Origin: Myxococcales bacterium
GTDB lineage: Bacteria > Myxococcota > Bradymonadia > REDH01
Reading direction: 5' to 3'
NCBI GenBank assembly: GCA_018970625.1
Contig: JAGWVZ010000026.1
Location: 1-16,807, forward strand
DNA: 16,807 nucleotides
The notes beneath the pieces are model-generated. The model worked only from the letters and a program-made list of their open reading frames with translations. It was not told where the DNA came from and made no database searches. Made by a program: the position numbers and the translations under genes. Position 1 is the first letter of the stretch; each line of letters opens with the position of its first letter. Shown in pieces: positions 1 through 7,918 of this stretch.

Positions 1-480
1 GACGACACCCGCTCCCGACACCGGATGGGTCAGGCAGAGCGCGAGCTGCTCGAATACGCTGCCCTGCTGCACAATATTGGTCACGCCATTAGCCGGTCGT
101 CGCATCACAAGCACTCGATGTACGTGATTCGCAACGCCGACCTGCAGGGCTTTACAGATCGCGAAAAGCTGATCATGGCAAACGTCGCGCGCTACCACCG
201 ACGGTCGGGACCCAAGTCGCGGCACCCCGACTACATGGAGCTCGAGCCGGCCGACCGCGAGCTGGTCAAGCGGCTCAGCGCGCTGCTCCGGCTGGCAAAC
301 GGACTCGACCGTGGACATCGCGGCAACGTTCACACCGTGACGGCTCATGTGGTGGGCTCCAGACTGCAGGTGCAGTTTCTCGCCTATGACGACCCGTCGC
401 TCGAGCTCATGGCCGCGCGAGAGGCCACCGAGTTCATCCATCAGGTGCTCGGCCTCGAGCTGGAGTTACAGGCCGGCTGA
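1..480 (+). CDS. Ppx/GppA family phosphatase, C-terminal part (partial, 5' end outside window)
   Basis: The reading frame is open from base 1 and ends at the TGA at 478-480, so the gene starts upstream of the window; the first in-frame ATG at 25 is internal. The visible part is the HD-like C-terminal domain of exopolyphosphatase / guanosine pentaphosphate phosphatase proteins, which hydrolyse polyphosphate or pppGpp in the cytoplasm. Recognisable signatures are the LLHNIG stretch (near 67-84), the HHKHSMYVI helix, the ARYHRR segment and RLANGLDRGH. The usual HD pair reads HN here; degenerate HD pairs are common in this family, whose catalytic site lies in the missing N-terminal ASKHA-fold domain. 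Whether it acts on polyphosphate or pppGpp cannot be decided from this fragment. pyrD follows 106 bp downstream on the same strand. Confidence 0.88.
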   Translation, partial: DDTRSRHRMGQAERELLEYAALLHNIGHAISRSSHHKHSMYVIRNADLQGFTDREKLIMANVARYHRRSGPKSRHPDYMELEPADRELVKRLSALLRLANGLDRGHRGNVHTVTAHVVGSRLQVQFLAYDDPSLELMAAREATEFIHQVLGLELELQAG

Positions 481-586
481 CCTGCCACGGCATGGCATTG
501 TCAGCCGCGACACGTCGGGCTAAGGGGCGGCCCCGTCAAAGGTAACGCGGCCCGGCTGCGTGTGACTCTGGTTTCGCAGGCTGAAC

Positions 587-1702
587 ATGTGGCTCTGGAA
601 CTATCTGGCGCGTCCCGCACTCTTCGCGTTTGACCCCGAAAAGGTCCACGAGTTCAGCATGGGAGCGTACTCCCTGCTGTCTGCTCCTTCGGTGATGCGC
701 GCGGCCGAACGAAAGTGGCTGGTCGTGAACGACCCCCGACTCACGCAGACCGTCGGCGGGATCACCTTTGAGCGACCGCTCGGGCTCGCGGCCGGTTTTG
801 ACAAAAATGCCCGCTGGTTCAACGAATTGGCCGCGCTGGGCTTCGGCTCGATCGAGGTAGGAACGCTCACCGCCCACGCGCAGCCCGGCAACGACAAGCC
901 ACGCCTTTTTCGCCTGCCGGCCGATCGCGCGCTCATCAACCGCCTTGGTTTCAACAACGAGGGCTCTGCCGCTGCGGCCGCCCGCCTCACGGGCATGCGG
1001 CGTGACACGGTGCTGGGCATCAACATTGGCAAGTCAAAGGTCACGCCCAACGAAGAAGCGCTGCACGACTACCTGACCAGCTTCGAGCGGCTGTTCCCTT
1101 TTGCCGACTACGTCACCGTCAACGTCTCGTCGCCCAATACGGCTGGCCTGCGCGACCTGCAGGCGCGCGAGCCGCTGCTTGAGTTGCTCAGCGGCATTCA
1201 GAAGCTGAATCAGCAGCTGGCGCAGGCATCCAACCAGACAGCCAGGCCCGTCTTCGTCAAAATCGCCCCCGACCTGAACGATGCCGACATCGACGCCACC
1301 GTCGAGCTGGTGGCAGACACGGGCATTGCCGGCATCATCGCCACCAACACGACCATCTCGCGAGACGGGCTCCGCACCGATGCCAGCCGCGTGCAGCAAA
1401 TCGGCGCAGGCGGTCTGTCGGGCGCACCGCTGACGCTCCGAAGCCGGGCTTTTGTAGCGCGCCTGTACAACCGCACCGAAGGCCGTTTCCCCATCATCGG
1501 CGTCGGCGGGATCATGGACGGCGACGACGCCTGGGAGATGATCCGTGCCGGTGCCACGCTCATTCAGAGCTACACCGGCTTCATCTACGGCGGCCCGACC
1601 TTTGCCCACGACGTGCATCGACGCTTGCTGCAACACCTGGATCGCGTGGGCGGTAACCTGCGCGACCATGTCGGTTCCGCGGCACGACAGCTCAGCGCCT
1701 GA
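587..1702 (+). CDS. pyrD: Dihydroorotate dehydrogenase (quinone), class 2
   Basis: This 371-residue protein oxidises dihydroorotate to orotate, the fourth step of pyrimidine synthesis, passing electrons through FMN to membrane quinone. Class 2 membership is shown by the N-terminal helical tail (MWLWNYLARPALFAFDPEKVHEFS) that docks on the membrane and by the length, close to the usual 335-370. Diagnostic segments are RPLGLAAGFDKN (residues 63-74), the NRLGFNNEG motif (118-126), VNVSSPNTAGLR (178-189) with the catalytic serine in the Ser pair 181-182, and the glycine-rich FMN phosphate-binding stretches GAGGLSGAPL and GVGGI near the C-terminus. The ATG at 587 gives the standard family N-terminus. 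It stands alone, without other pyr genes nearby, and converges with a lipoprotein gene. Confidence 0.96.
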   Translation: MWLWNYLARPALFAFDPEKVHEFSMGAYSLLSAPSVMRAAERKWLVVNDPRLTQTVGGITFERPLGLAAGFDKNARWFNELAALGFGSIEVGTLTAHAQPGNDKPRLFRLPADRALINRLGFNNEGSAAAAARLTGMRRDTVLGINIGKSKVTPNEEALHDYLTSFERLFPFADYVTVNVSSPNTAGLRDLQAREPLLELLSGIQKLNQQLAQASNQTARPVFVKIAPDLNDADIDATVELVADTGIAGIIATNTTISRDGLRTDASRVQQIGAGGLSGAPLTLRSRAFVARLYNRTEGRFPIIGVGGIMDGDDAWEMIRAGATLIQSYTGFIYGGPTFAHDVHRRLLQHLDRVGGNLRDHVGSAARQLSA

Positions 1703-1720
1703 CTCGCAACGTACATTTTT

Positions 1721-1790
1721 GCAGGGCGGCGGCCATGACCACGCCTTCGCTCCGATTCAACCCTGCCGTCCCGACGCACCGCCGCCCTGC
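1721..1790. repeat. 12-bp perfect inverted repeat between convergent genes
   Basis: GCAGGGCGGCGG at 1721-1732 is the exact reverse complement of CCGCCGCCCTGC at 1779-1790, with a 46-base spacer. The element fills most of the 107-bp gap between the end of pyrD and the end of the opposing CAP lipoprotein gene, where a bidirectional transcription stop would be expected. It has no T-run on the 3' side for either direction (the TTTTT at 1716-1720 is on the 5' side for the + strand), so a classical intrinsic terminator is not supported. Confidence 0.5.
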
Positions 1791-1809
1791 CCTGAAGCTG
1801 GTCCGGGGG

Positions 1810-2598
1810 TCAGGGTCGAATGTAGAGTCCGGTCATGTACAGGTCGCCGTCGGTGTCCTGAACCGCGCCAACGCCCATGTGCGTGTACTGGTCGTTCAGG
1901 ATGTTGCGACGGTGCCCCTCCGAGAGCATCCATGAGGCGTGAGCGCCGCCAACGTCCGAATAATGCGCCAGATTTTCGCCGGCCCATACAAACGGGATCT
2001 GTCGAGCATCGAGCCGCCTGAACGACGCCTCGCCTTCGGGTGAAACATGGCTGAAGTAGCGACGATATCGCATGTCCGCCGAGTGTTCACGCCCTGCCCA
2101 CACCAGCCGCAGATCGCAGGCCAGCGGCTCAATGTCGCGGGCCAGACGCTCGCAGTTGGCAAGTCGCCAGGTGAGCGTCTCGAGGTCGTCACCGCAGCGC
2201 CCCCACTCGTCCGCCAGCGGCGTTGGCGATGGGGTGTCATCAGGAGCCCACTCTTCCTCGTAGTCCGACATGTCGTTCAGACGCACGTCAGCGATCGAGC
2301 ACACGGGCTCATCGGTGCTGGCGGGAACCGACCCCACCTCGATCGTCGTACCCCATTCATTCCATGAAAACGGGACATCGCGCGCCGAATCGGCGTCCGG
2401 CTGATGAACCGTATCGGACGGATAGTGTACGACGCAGCGACCCTGTGAGTCGCATGTGTAGCCACGCGAGCAGTCGAGGTGCGACTCGCACGTCCACCCA
2501 TCGCTGGCGCGGGAGTCGGCATCACACGCAGCGAGAACGCCTACGAACACCGAGGTCCACAGCAACCCCAGCGCCGCTATATGATTAGAAATGCGCAT
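1810..2598 (-). CDS. CAP-domain (SCP/PR-1, YkwD-like) lipoprotein with Cys-rich N-terminal module
   Basis: The 262-residue protein begins with a signal peptide ending in the lipobox LAAC (Cys25), so it is predicted to be lipidated and exported. After it comes a small Cys module with Cys37, 43, 49 and 55 in exact C-x5-C-x5-C-x5-C spacing, then an acidic Pro/Asp-rich linker (about 60-135) and a CAP domain (about 140-262). CAP landmarks are His172 in REHSADM, YFSH (181-184), GENLAHY with Glu208, SEGHRRNI with His229 and the HMGVGA strand. These match the conserved His/Glu cavity of the family, whose bacterial members have no well established enzymatic activity. Further cysteines at 100, 135, 149 and 161 suggest disulfides outside the cytoplasm. 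The C-terminus ends soon after TGLYIRP and lacks the W-x-Q-x-F-type ending of the second CAP protein in this window. Its upstream same-strand neighbour is a ketopantoate-reductase-like gene 106 bp away. Confidence 0.85.
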   Translation of the reverse strand: MRISNHIAALGLLWTSVFVGVLAACDADSRASDGWTCESHLDCSRGYTCDSQGRCVVHYPSDTVHQPDADSARDVPFSWNEWGTTIEVGSVPASTDEPVCSIADVRLNDMSDYEEEWAPDDTPSPTPLADEWGRCGDDLETLTWRLANCERLARDIEPLACDLRLVWAGREHSADMRYRRYFSHVSPEGEASFRRLDARQIPFVWAGENLAHYSDVGGAHASWMLSEGHRRNILNDQYTHMGVGAVQDTDGDLYMTGLYIRP

Positions 2599-2629
2599 GC
2601 AGTCTCGTGTGAAACAACGGGCGCAACCT

Positions 2630-2680
2630 ACCTGTTCACACGTCCGGCTGCAAGCCCCGGCATAGAATCTGTGAACAGGT
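2630..2680. repeat. 11-bp perfect inverted repeat upstream of the CAP lipoprotein gene
   Basis: ACCTGTTCACA at 2630-2640 and TGTGAACAGGT at 2670-2680 are exact reverse complements separated by 29 bases, which themselves contain a small GGCT-GCA-AGCC hairpin. The element sits between the stop of the reductase gene (2705) and the ATG of the lipoprotein gene (2598), both on the minus strand, so it would lie in the leader of the lipoprotein mRNA or at its promoter. No T-run follows on the minus strand, which argues against an intrinsic terminator. It could be an mRNA stem-loop or a pair of protein-binding half-sites; a related GTGTGAAACAA is found at 2607-2617. Confidence 0.5.
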
Positions 2681-2704
2681 CACGGCGCGCCAGCCGGTCG
2701 CGCC

Positions 2705-3490
2705 TTACGACGGCAGCGCCAGACGACGAAGCGCCGGTGCGTCGATGCCGTGAGCCCCTGCGAGCTCAAGGGCGGCCACGATGCGCCCTGCGGCCGCCCT
2801 TCCCCCGGTGGGCATGTCGCGCATATTCTGCAGGCCCTCCCGAATCCGCTGTCGGGCCGGCCCGACCGGAAGCAGTTCGTTCAGGCGCACACTCGCCAGC
2901 GCCAACCCTTCCATGATCCACGCCTCAACGGCGTCCGAGTGCCTGTCCATGGCGTCACCCAGCGTGGTTGCACCGGCGAGCGACATGGCCGAAATCGTCA
3001 GAATAAACGCGAATTTGGTCGCCAGCCACTGATCCAGCTCCAGCCTCGATCCGGCCAACCGCGTCGGCATCCCCACCTGCTGCTGTGCGTCCTGCAACAT
3101 CTCGGCATGCGGACCCCAGAGCACAGTCGGTTGCCCGACGATCTGGGGCATCCCCTTCTTTCGCAGCGTCCACACCATGGCCCACGTCACATCGGGCCAG
3201 CCCTGCAGCAGCGCGTCACCCCGAAACGTCGCGTTCTGCACCAGCATCACGTCACCACGTCTGTCGGGCTCAACCTGCCCAAGCACAGAAGGCAGCTGCG
3301 CCTCGGGAACAGCCACCAGCAGCGGTGTTCCCGGCGCGCGACCCCGTTGCTCCTGCGAGAACGACATGGACCGGGTGACCGGAATCACCGGGTGTCCCGC
3401 GCGCAGCAAACCATGGGCGAACCACGACCCGAGCTCACCGAGTCCCACCACGATCACCGGACCACGCGACTCCAGGGACTGGACCAACAC
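2705..3490 (-). CDS. Ketopantoate reductase-like (ApbA/PanE family) NAD(P)-dependent oxidoreductase
   Basis: The protein has the two-domain layout of 2-dehydropantoate 2-reductase-like enzymes. A Rossmann fold opens with VIVVGLGELG (G-x-G-x-x-G at residues 16-21 from the start used here). A VQN motif follows (Asn86), where the family keeps a conserved Asn. The helical C-terminal domain contains the ATKFAFILTISAMSL helix, whose Lys159 is at the position of the catalytic lysine. The substrate cannot be fixed: the family includes pantoate synthesis enzymes and many uncharacterised reductases, and no pan genes are nearby. The frame is open much further upstream, to 3643, but that would overlap the divergent YhhN gene. 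The GTG at 3490 is preferred because AGGTG lies six bases before it; a GTG at 3457 that would give M-I-V-V-G is the alternative. Confidence 0.72.
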   Translation of the reverse strand: MLVQSLESRGPVIVVGLGELGSWFAHGLLRAGHPVIPVTRSMSFSQEQRGRAPGTPLLVAVPEAQLPSVLGQVEPDRRGDVMLVQNATFRGDALLQGWPDVTWAMVWTLRKKGMPQIVGQPTVLWGPHAEMLQDAQQQVGMPTRLAGSRLELDQWLATKFAFILTISAMSLAGATTLGDAMDRHSDAVEAWIMEGLALASVRLNELLPVGPARQRIREGLQNMRDMPTGGRAAAGRIVAALELAGAHGIDAPALRRLALPS

Positions 3491-3565
3491 AAGCAACACC
3501 TGAATTGACGTCGATAAACCGGCTCGGGCATGGTGCGCCTCGCCGTAAGCCACCGAGTGACTACC

Positions 3566-4216
3566 ATGACGCCCATCGCTATCGCATTTTCTGTCGCCTG
3601 CGCAGCCTTTGTCATCGGTCTGTTGGTCGCCGAGAAGCGACACGATGATCGCTTGCGGTGGATCTTCAAACCGGCAGCTTCGCTGGCCTTCGTTGTCGTT
3701 GGCCTTGGTTCGGGTGTTTTAGACTCCGCATACGGATTTTTGATCCTCGCCGGCCTGATTCTGTGCCTTGGCGGCGATGTTTTGCTGATACCCAAAAAAG
3801 AGATGACCTTCCTGGCCGGCCTGGGGAGCTTTCTGCTGGGGCACGTCGCCTTTGCGGTCGCGTTCGCTGGCCTGCAGCCCGAGCCTGTGCAGGTGGCCAT
3901 CGGAGTTGGCATCGCCCTGGCGATCGCCATACCGGCGATGAAGTTCATCTATCCGCATGTACCCGGCGACATGAAGGTGCCGGTGATTGCCTACGTGCTG
4001 GTGATCTGTGCGATGGTGGGAACCGCGTGGGGCGCCTGGCAGGCTGGAGCCACGGCGTTGATTCCGATCGGCGCGTTCGCGTTTCTGCTGAGCGACCTCT
4101 CCGTGGCGCTCGACCGCTTTGTCGGCGAAAAATTCGTGAACCGACTGTGGGGCATGCCGTTGTACTTCGGATCTGTCGTCCTGATCGCGCTCACGCCTTC
4201 CCTCATCCCTGTCTGA
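3566..4216 (+). CDS. YhhN/TMEM86-family membrane protein, probable lysoplasmalogenase
   Basis: The 216-residue protein is almost wholly hydrophobic, with about eight membrane segments, the size and topology expected of the YhhN family. Family hallmarks are FKPAASL (34-40), CLGGDVLL (67-74, Asp71), the long GLGSFLLGHVAFA block (85-97), FLLSDLSVA (173-181, Asp177) and the closing PLYFGSVVLIAL (198-209). Characterised members cleave the vinyl-ether bond of lysoplasmalogen. That activity would fit a bacterium that makes plasmalogens, as some myxobacteria do, but this is inferred from the family. The ATG at 3566 is preferred over one at 3530 because it begins directly with the first membrane helix. 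It is divergent from the reductase gene (75-bp gap) and followed 27 bp later by threonine aldolase on the same strand. Confidence 0.85.
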   Translation: MTPIAIAFSVACAAFVIGLLVAEKRHDDRLRWIFKPAASLAFVVVGLGSGVLDSAYGFLILAGLILCLGGDVLLIPKKEMTFLAGLGSFLLGHVAFAVAFAGLQPEPVQVAIGVGIALAIAIPAMKFIYPHVPGDMKVPVIAYVLVICAMVGTAWGAWQAGATALIPIGAFAFLLSDLSVALDRFVGEKFVNRLWGMPLYFGSVVLIALTPSLIPV

Positions 4217-4243
4217 CCCCTCCTCCTTTACCGGCTACGGCTC

Positions 4244-5302
<1,059 letters not shown>

Positions 5303-5396
5303 GGTCGGCGCGGGTCAGCAGAACGCTGGGCGAAATTCGTCGCGAAGACCACCCCGGTAGTCTGCCTTCGTTGCGTGTGCGACGCACTCTCCTGGA

Positions 5397-5840
5397 TTAC
5401 CCCTCGGCCAGAATCGTCAGCGTATCGCCGCTGACCTCGGTGCTGAACTGCACCAGTCCCCGGGGTGCGGGGCCGCCGGTTCGTTCGCCATCAGCGCTGA
5501 ACGTGGCGCCGTGACAAGGACAACGAAACCCGTTGCCATCGACGTTCACGGAACATCCCTCGTGCGAACAGTACGAGCTGAGCGCGCGATACACGCCTTC
5601 GCCCTCGTTTCGCACAAAGATGTCGAAGCCATAGCCGGAAACCGACCGCGGAATACTGGCCACGCCCCCGACGGAGGCGAGCGCCGGGTAATCCGAGAGC
5701 TGAATGGTCACGTCCGACGTCAGCGCCGGGTCCTGCGTGTCGCCGCAGCCCGAAGCCGCGACGGCGCAGGCCGCACACGCGGCCGTGGCCATGGCACCCT
5801 GAAGAACGGCACGACGCGACAAGTCTGTAGTCCTTTCCAT
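5397..5840 (-). CDS. Tat-exported Rieske [2Fe-2S] protein, possible lipoprotein
   Basis: The 147-residue protein starts with a twin-arginine signal (LSRRAVLQG, residues 7-15) and an Ala-rich hydrophobic stretch ending in AASGC, a possible lipobox with Cys32. The rest is one Rieske domain: CSHEGC (Cys91 and His93 as cluster ligands) and CPCHG (Cys107 and His110 as ligands), with Cys96 and Cys109 placed to form the usual disulfide, and a GPAPRGL turn at 123-129. It should be folded with its cluster in the cytoplasm and exported to the periplasmic face. The start at 5840 is chosen because it places the Tat motif at the N-terminus; an upstream ATG at 5960 would bury it. There is no cytochrome b or oxidase large subunit next to it, so its redox partner is unknown. 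It converges with threonine aldolase across a 94-bp gap. Confidence 0.88.
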   Translation of the reverse strand: MERTTDLSRRAVLQGAMATAACAACAVAASGCGDTQDPALTSDVTIQLSDYPALASVGGVASIPRSVSGYGFDIFVRNEGEGVYRALSSYCSHEGCSVNVDGNGFRCPCHGATFSADGERTGGPAPRGLVQFSTEVSGDTLTILAEG

Positions 5841-5918
5841 AACAACCTGCAGGCAGAGCGAGACGCCTCCACAAGGCGATTGGCAGGCGAAGCTGACAGG
5901 AAATCGGTTACGAAGCAA

Positions 5919-5934
5919 CGGTGCACATGCACCG
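5919..5934. promoter_or_regulatory. 16-bp palindrome upstream of the Rieske gene
   Basis: CGGTGCA and TGCACCG form perfect 7-bp arms around a 2-bp centre, 78 bp upstream of the Rieske start codon and inside the 260-bp region shared with the divergent transporter gene. The position suits an operator, but a palindrome of this size is expected about once by chance in a window this long. Confidence 0.25.
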
Positions 5935-6100
5935 CAAGGGGCTGTGAACGCGAAGCGCACAACTCATCAGCGTGCTGCCGCCGCGCCAGCGCTGAGGACG
6001 AGATTCCTGCAGTCATCCGCCGGCGTCGCAAGTAGCCGCGAACGTTTACATCCGTCGGTCGCACCACTACAGCACTGCCGCACCCCCCGCCCCGTTCGGC

Positions 6101-7018
6101 ATGTCCACTGGCCTGCGATATATGGCGCTCGCCGCCTTCTGGTTCAGCATCATGTCGCTGCTGGTGAAGCTGGCTGCCAACCGTGGTCTTCCGAGTCAGG
6201 AGCTCGTGCTGGCGCGCGCGGTCGTGACCCTGCTGCTGTCGTGGTGGATGATTCGCCGCGAGGGTATTCCCATGTGGGGCGTCAACCGAAAACTGCTGCT
6301 GCTGCGCGGCATGACAGGCAGCGTGGCGCTCATGGCCTATTACGCGTCTGTGGCCGAGCTACAGCTGGCTGACGCGACCATCATTCAATACACCAACCCG
6401 GTCATGACGGCTCTGCTGGCCTCGTGGAGTCTGGGCGAGCGTGTGGAACGTCTGACGTGGGTCGGTGCCGCAGCGAGTTTTGCCGGCGTGCTGCTGGTGG
6501 CCAGACCGTCGTTCCTGTTCGGCGATGTGGCGTCCACCATTCCGCTCTCGGCGATCGCCCTGGCGACCTTTGGCGCCTTCATGAGCGCTGTGGCGTACGT
6601 GATGATCCGTCGACTGCGCGACACCGAGCACCCGATGGTGATTGTCTGGTATTTTCCGCTGGTCGCGGTTCCCACCTCTCTGCCGTTTGTGATCATGAAC
6701 CCCGTGATGCCGGTGGGCTGGGACTGGGCACTGTTGCTCGCCATCGGCATCGCCACGCAGCTGGGTCAGGTGAACATGACACGGGCGCTGATCCACGAGA
6801 AGGCAGCGCGAGCCACGGGCATGAGCTACCTGCAGATTGCGTTTGCGTTCCTCTGGGGGATGCTGCTGTTCGGTGAGCGCCCGCACTGGACCAGCCTGCT
6901 TGGCGCAGTGATTATTCTGGTGGGGACGGTGGGGATATCGTCGCTGGCGGCTCGAAGATCGAGACCGGAAGAGGCAGGGCGGCCGTCCGATACAAGTCCT
7001 GCAGCTCCGCTGGCGTGA
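6101..7018 (+). CDS. EamA/DMT-superfamily transporter, ten membrane segments
   Basis: The 305-residue protein consists of two EamA repeats of five predicted membrane helices each, the normal layout of drug/metabolite transporters. The first repeat runs from MALAAFWFSIMSLLVKL to the GVLLVARPSFLFG end of helix five, with the typical ATIIQYTNPVMTALLASWSLGE helix-loop. The second runs from ALATFGAFMSAVAY to AVIILVGTVGIS, with the matching GMSYLQIAFAFLWGMLLFGE. The substrate cannot be predicted. No clear ribosome binding site precedes the ATG at 6101, and a start at 6122 is possible. The polar tail after the last helix (about 28 residues) is encoded in DNA that also encodes the C-terminus of the opposing pseudouridine synthase. 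Confidence 0.88.
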   Translation: MSTGLRYMALAAFWFSIMSLLVKLAANRGLPSQELVLARAVVTLLLSWWMIRREGIPMWGVNRKLLLLRGMTGSVALMAYYASVAELQLADATIIQYTNPVMTALLASWSLGERVERLTWVGAAASFAGVLLVARPSFLFGDVASTIPLSAIALATFGAFMSAVAYVMIRRLRDTEHPMVIVWYFPLVAVPTSLPFVIMNPVMPVGWDWALLLAIGIATQLGQVNMTRALIHEKAARATGMSYLQIAFAFLWGMLLFGERPHWTSLLGAVIILVGTVGISSLAARRSRPEEAGRPSDTSPAAPLA

Positions 7019-7784
7019 GCGCACGCACACAGCGCGGATTCAGGCTGCCGAGCTCGACAGGGCCAATGGATTCGCGGCGCAGCTTGACGATCTGAAAGCC
7101 GGCTTCCTGCGCGAGACGCCTGATTTCGCGATTTTTTCCTTCGTTGAGCCACACGTCAATCCAGGTGGCTCGCACGCGCAGCTCTCGAAATGCGACGCGC
7201 ACAGCACGATACGTAACGCCGCCCTGAACAATCCCGTTTGTGAAGACAGCGAGCCGGGGGTCGTCGGGTTCGATGCGGTCGCGAATCTTCAGGCCATACC
7301 GCTTTTCGATCGCAAAGGCGGGGTGCAGCAGCCGGTGAGCCAACATGCCGTCATTGGTGAGCAAGAGTGCTCCCTCGGAGTTGAAGTCAAGGCGACCCAC
7401 GGCAAAGACTTCCGGCGCCCAGTCGGGCAGGTAGGCGGCGAGCGTGGGCCGGTCGTCGCCCGAGACCAGCGCGGTCAGGTGCCGCTTTGGCTTGTGCATG
7501 AGCAGCACGATCGCGGGCGGGTTGGGCAGCGTGGCGTCATCGAGTTGAAGGACAGCGTCCACGGGCACGGGTTCGGCAAATCGGGTGACACAGGTGCCGT
7601 TCACCTTGACGCGTCCCTGCTGAATCCAGCTGCGAACGGTGTCTTTACTGGCAGCACGTCTGGCCTGCAGCAGCTTCTGCAGCGGCACACGCACGTGGCC
7701 ATCGACCAGCGCGGCGCTGTCGAGCGAGACCTCGTCGGCGAGGTCATCGTCGATGCTGGCGGGCGTTGAATCCTGAGTGGTCAT
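6912..7784 (-). CDS. rRNA pseudouridine synthase, RsuA/RluB/RluE family
   Basis: The 290-residue protein isomerises specific uridines in ribosomal RNA to pseudouridine. An S4 RNA-binding domain (about 31-66: LQKLLQARRAASKDTVRSW then GRVKVNG) precedes the catalytic domain. The catalytic motif FAVGRLDFNSEGALLLTNDG (127-146) contains the nucleophile Asp133. IEKRYGLKI and NEGKNREIRRLAQEAGF are the other family blocks, and RALTPAEL closes the domain, followed by a Pro-rich tail. Members act on 16S or 23S rRNA and the exact target uridine cannot be assigned. The ATG at 7784 has GAGG nine bases upstream; the frame extends to 7916 but the extra residues do not resemble the family and would almost reach the slyD-like start codon. 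It is divergent from the FKBP gene (134-bp gap). Confidence 0.92.
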   Translation of the reverse strand: MTTQDSTPASIDDDLADEVSLDSAALVDGHVRVPLQKLLQARRAASKDTVRSWIQQGRVKVNGTCVTRFAEPVPVDAVLQLDDATLPNPPAIVLLMHKPKRHLTALVSGDDRPTLAAYLPDWAPEVFAVGRLDFNSEGALLLTNDGMLAHRLLHPAFAIEKRYGLKIRDRIEPDDPRLAVFTNGIVQGGVTYRAVRVAFRELRVRATWIDVWLNEGKNREIRRLAQEAGFQIVKLRRESIGPVELGSLNPRCVRALTPAELQDLYRTAALPLPVSIFEPPATISPPSPPE

Positions 7785-7918
7785 ACCAAAAAGCCTCTGC
7801 TCGCGTGAGCCGTTCAAGCCGAACCGGGATTCGTGTGTTGACTTGTGACCCCGATTCGACGACCTAGCGCGAAAAGCGGCCCGGGCACCCAGTCTGGTCC
7901 CATGACGCAGGAACAAAG

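Noticed and set aside
7838..7866. TTGACT as a -35 element for slyD
   Set aside because: No acceptable -10 hexamer is present at 16-18 bp spacing (GACCTA at 17 bp).
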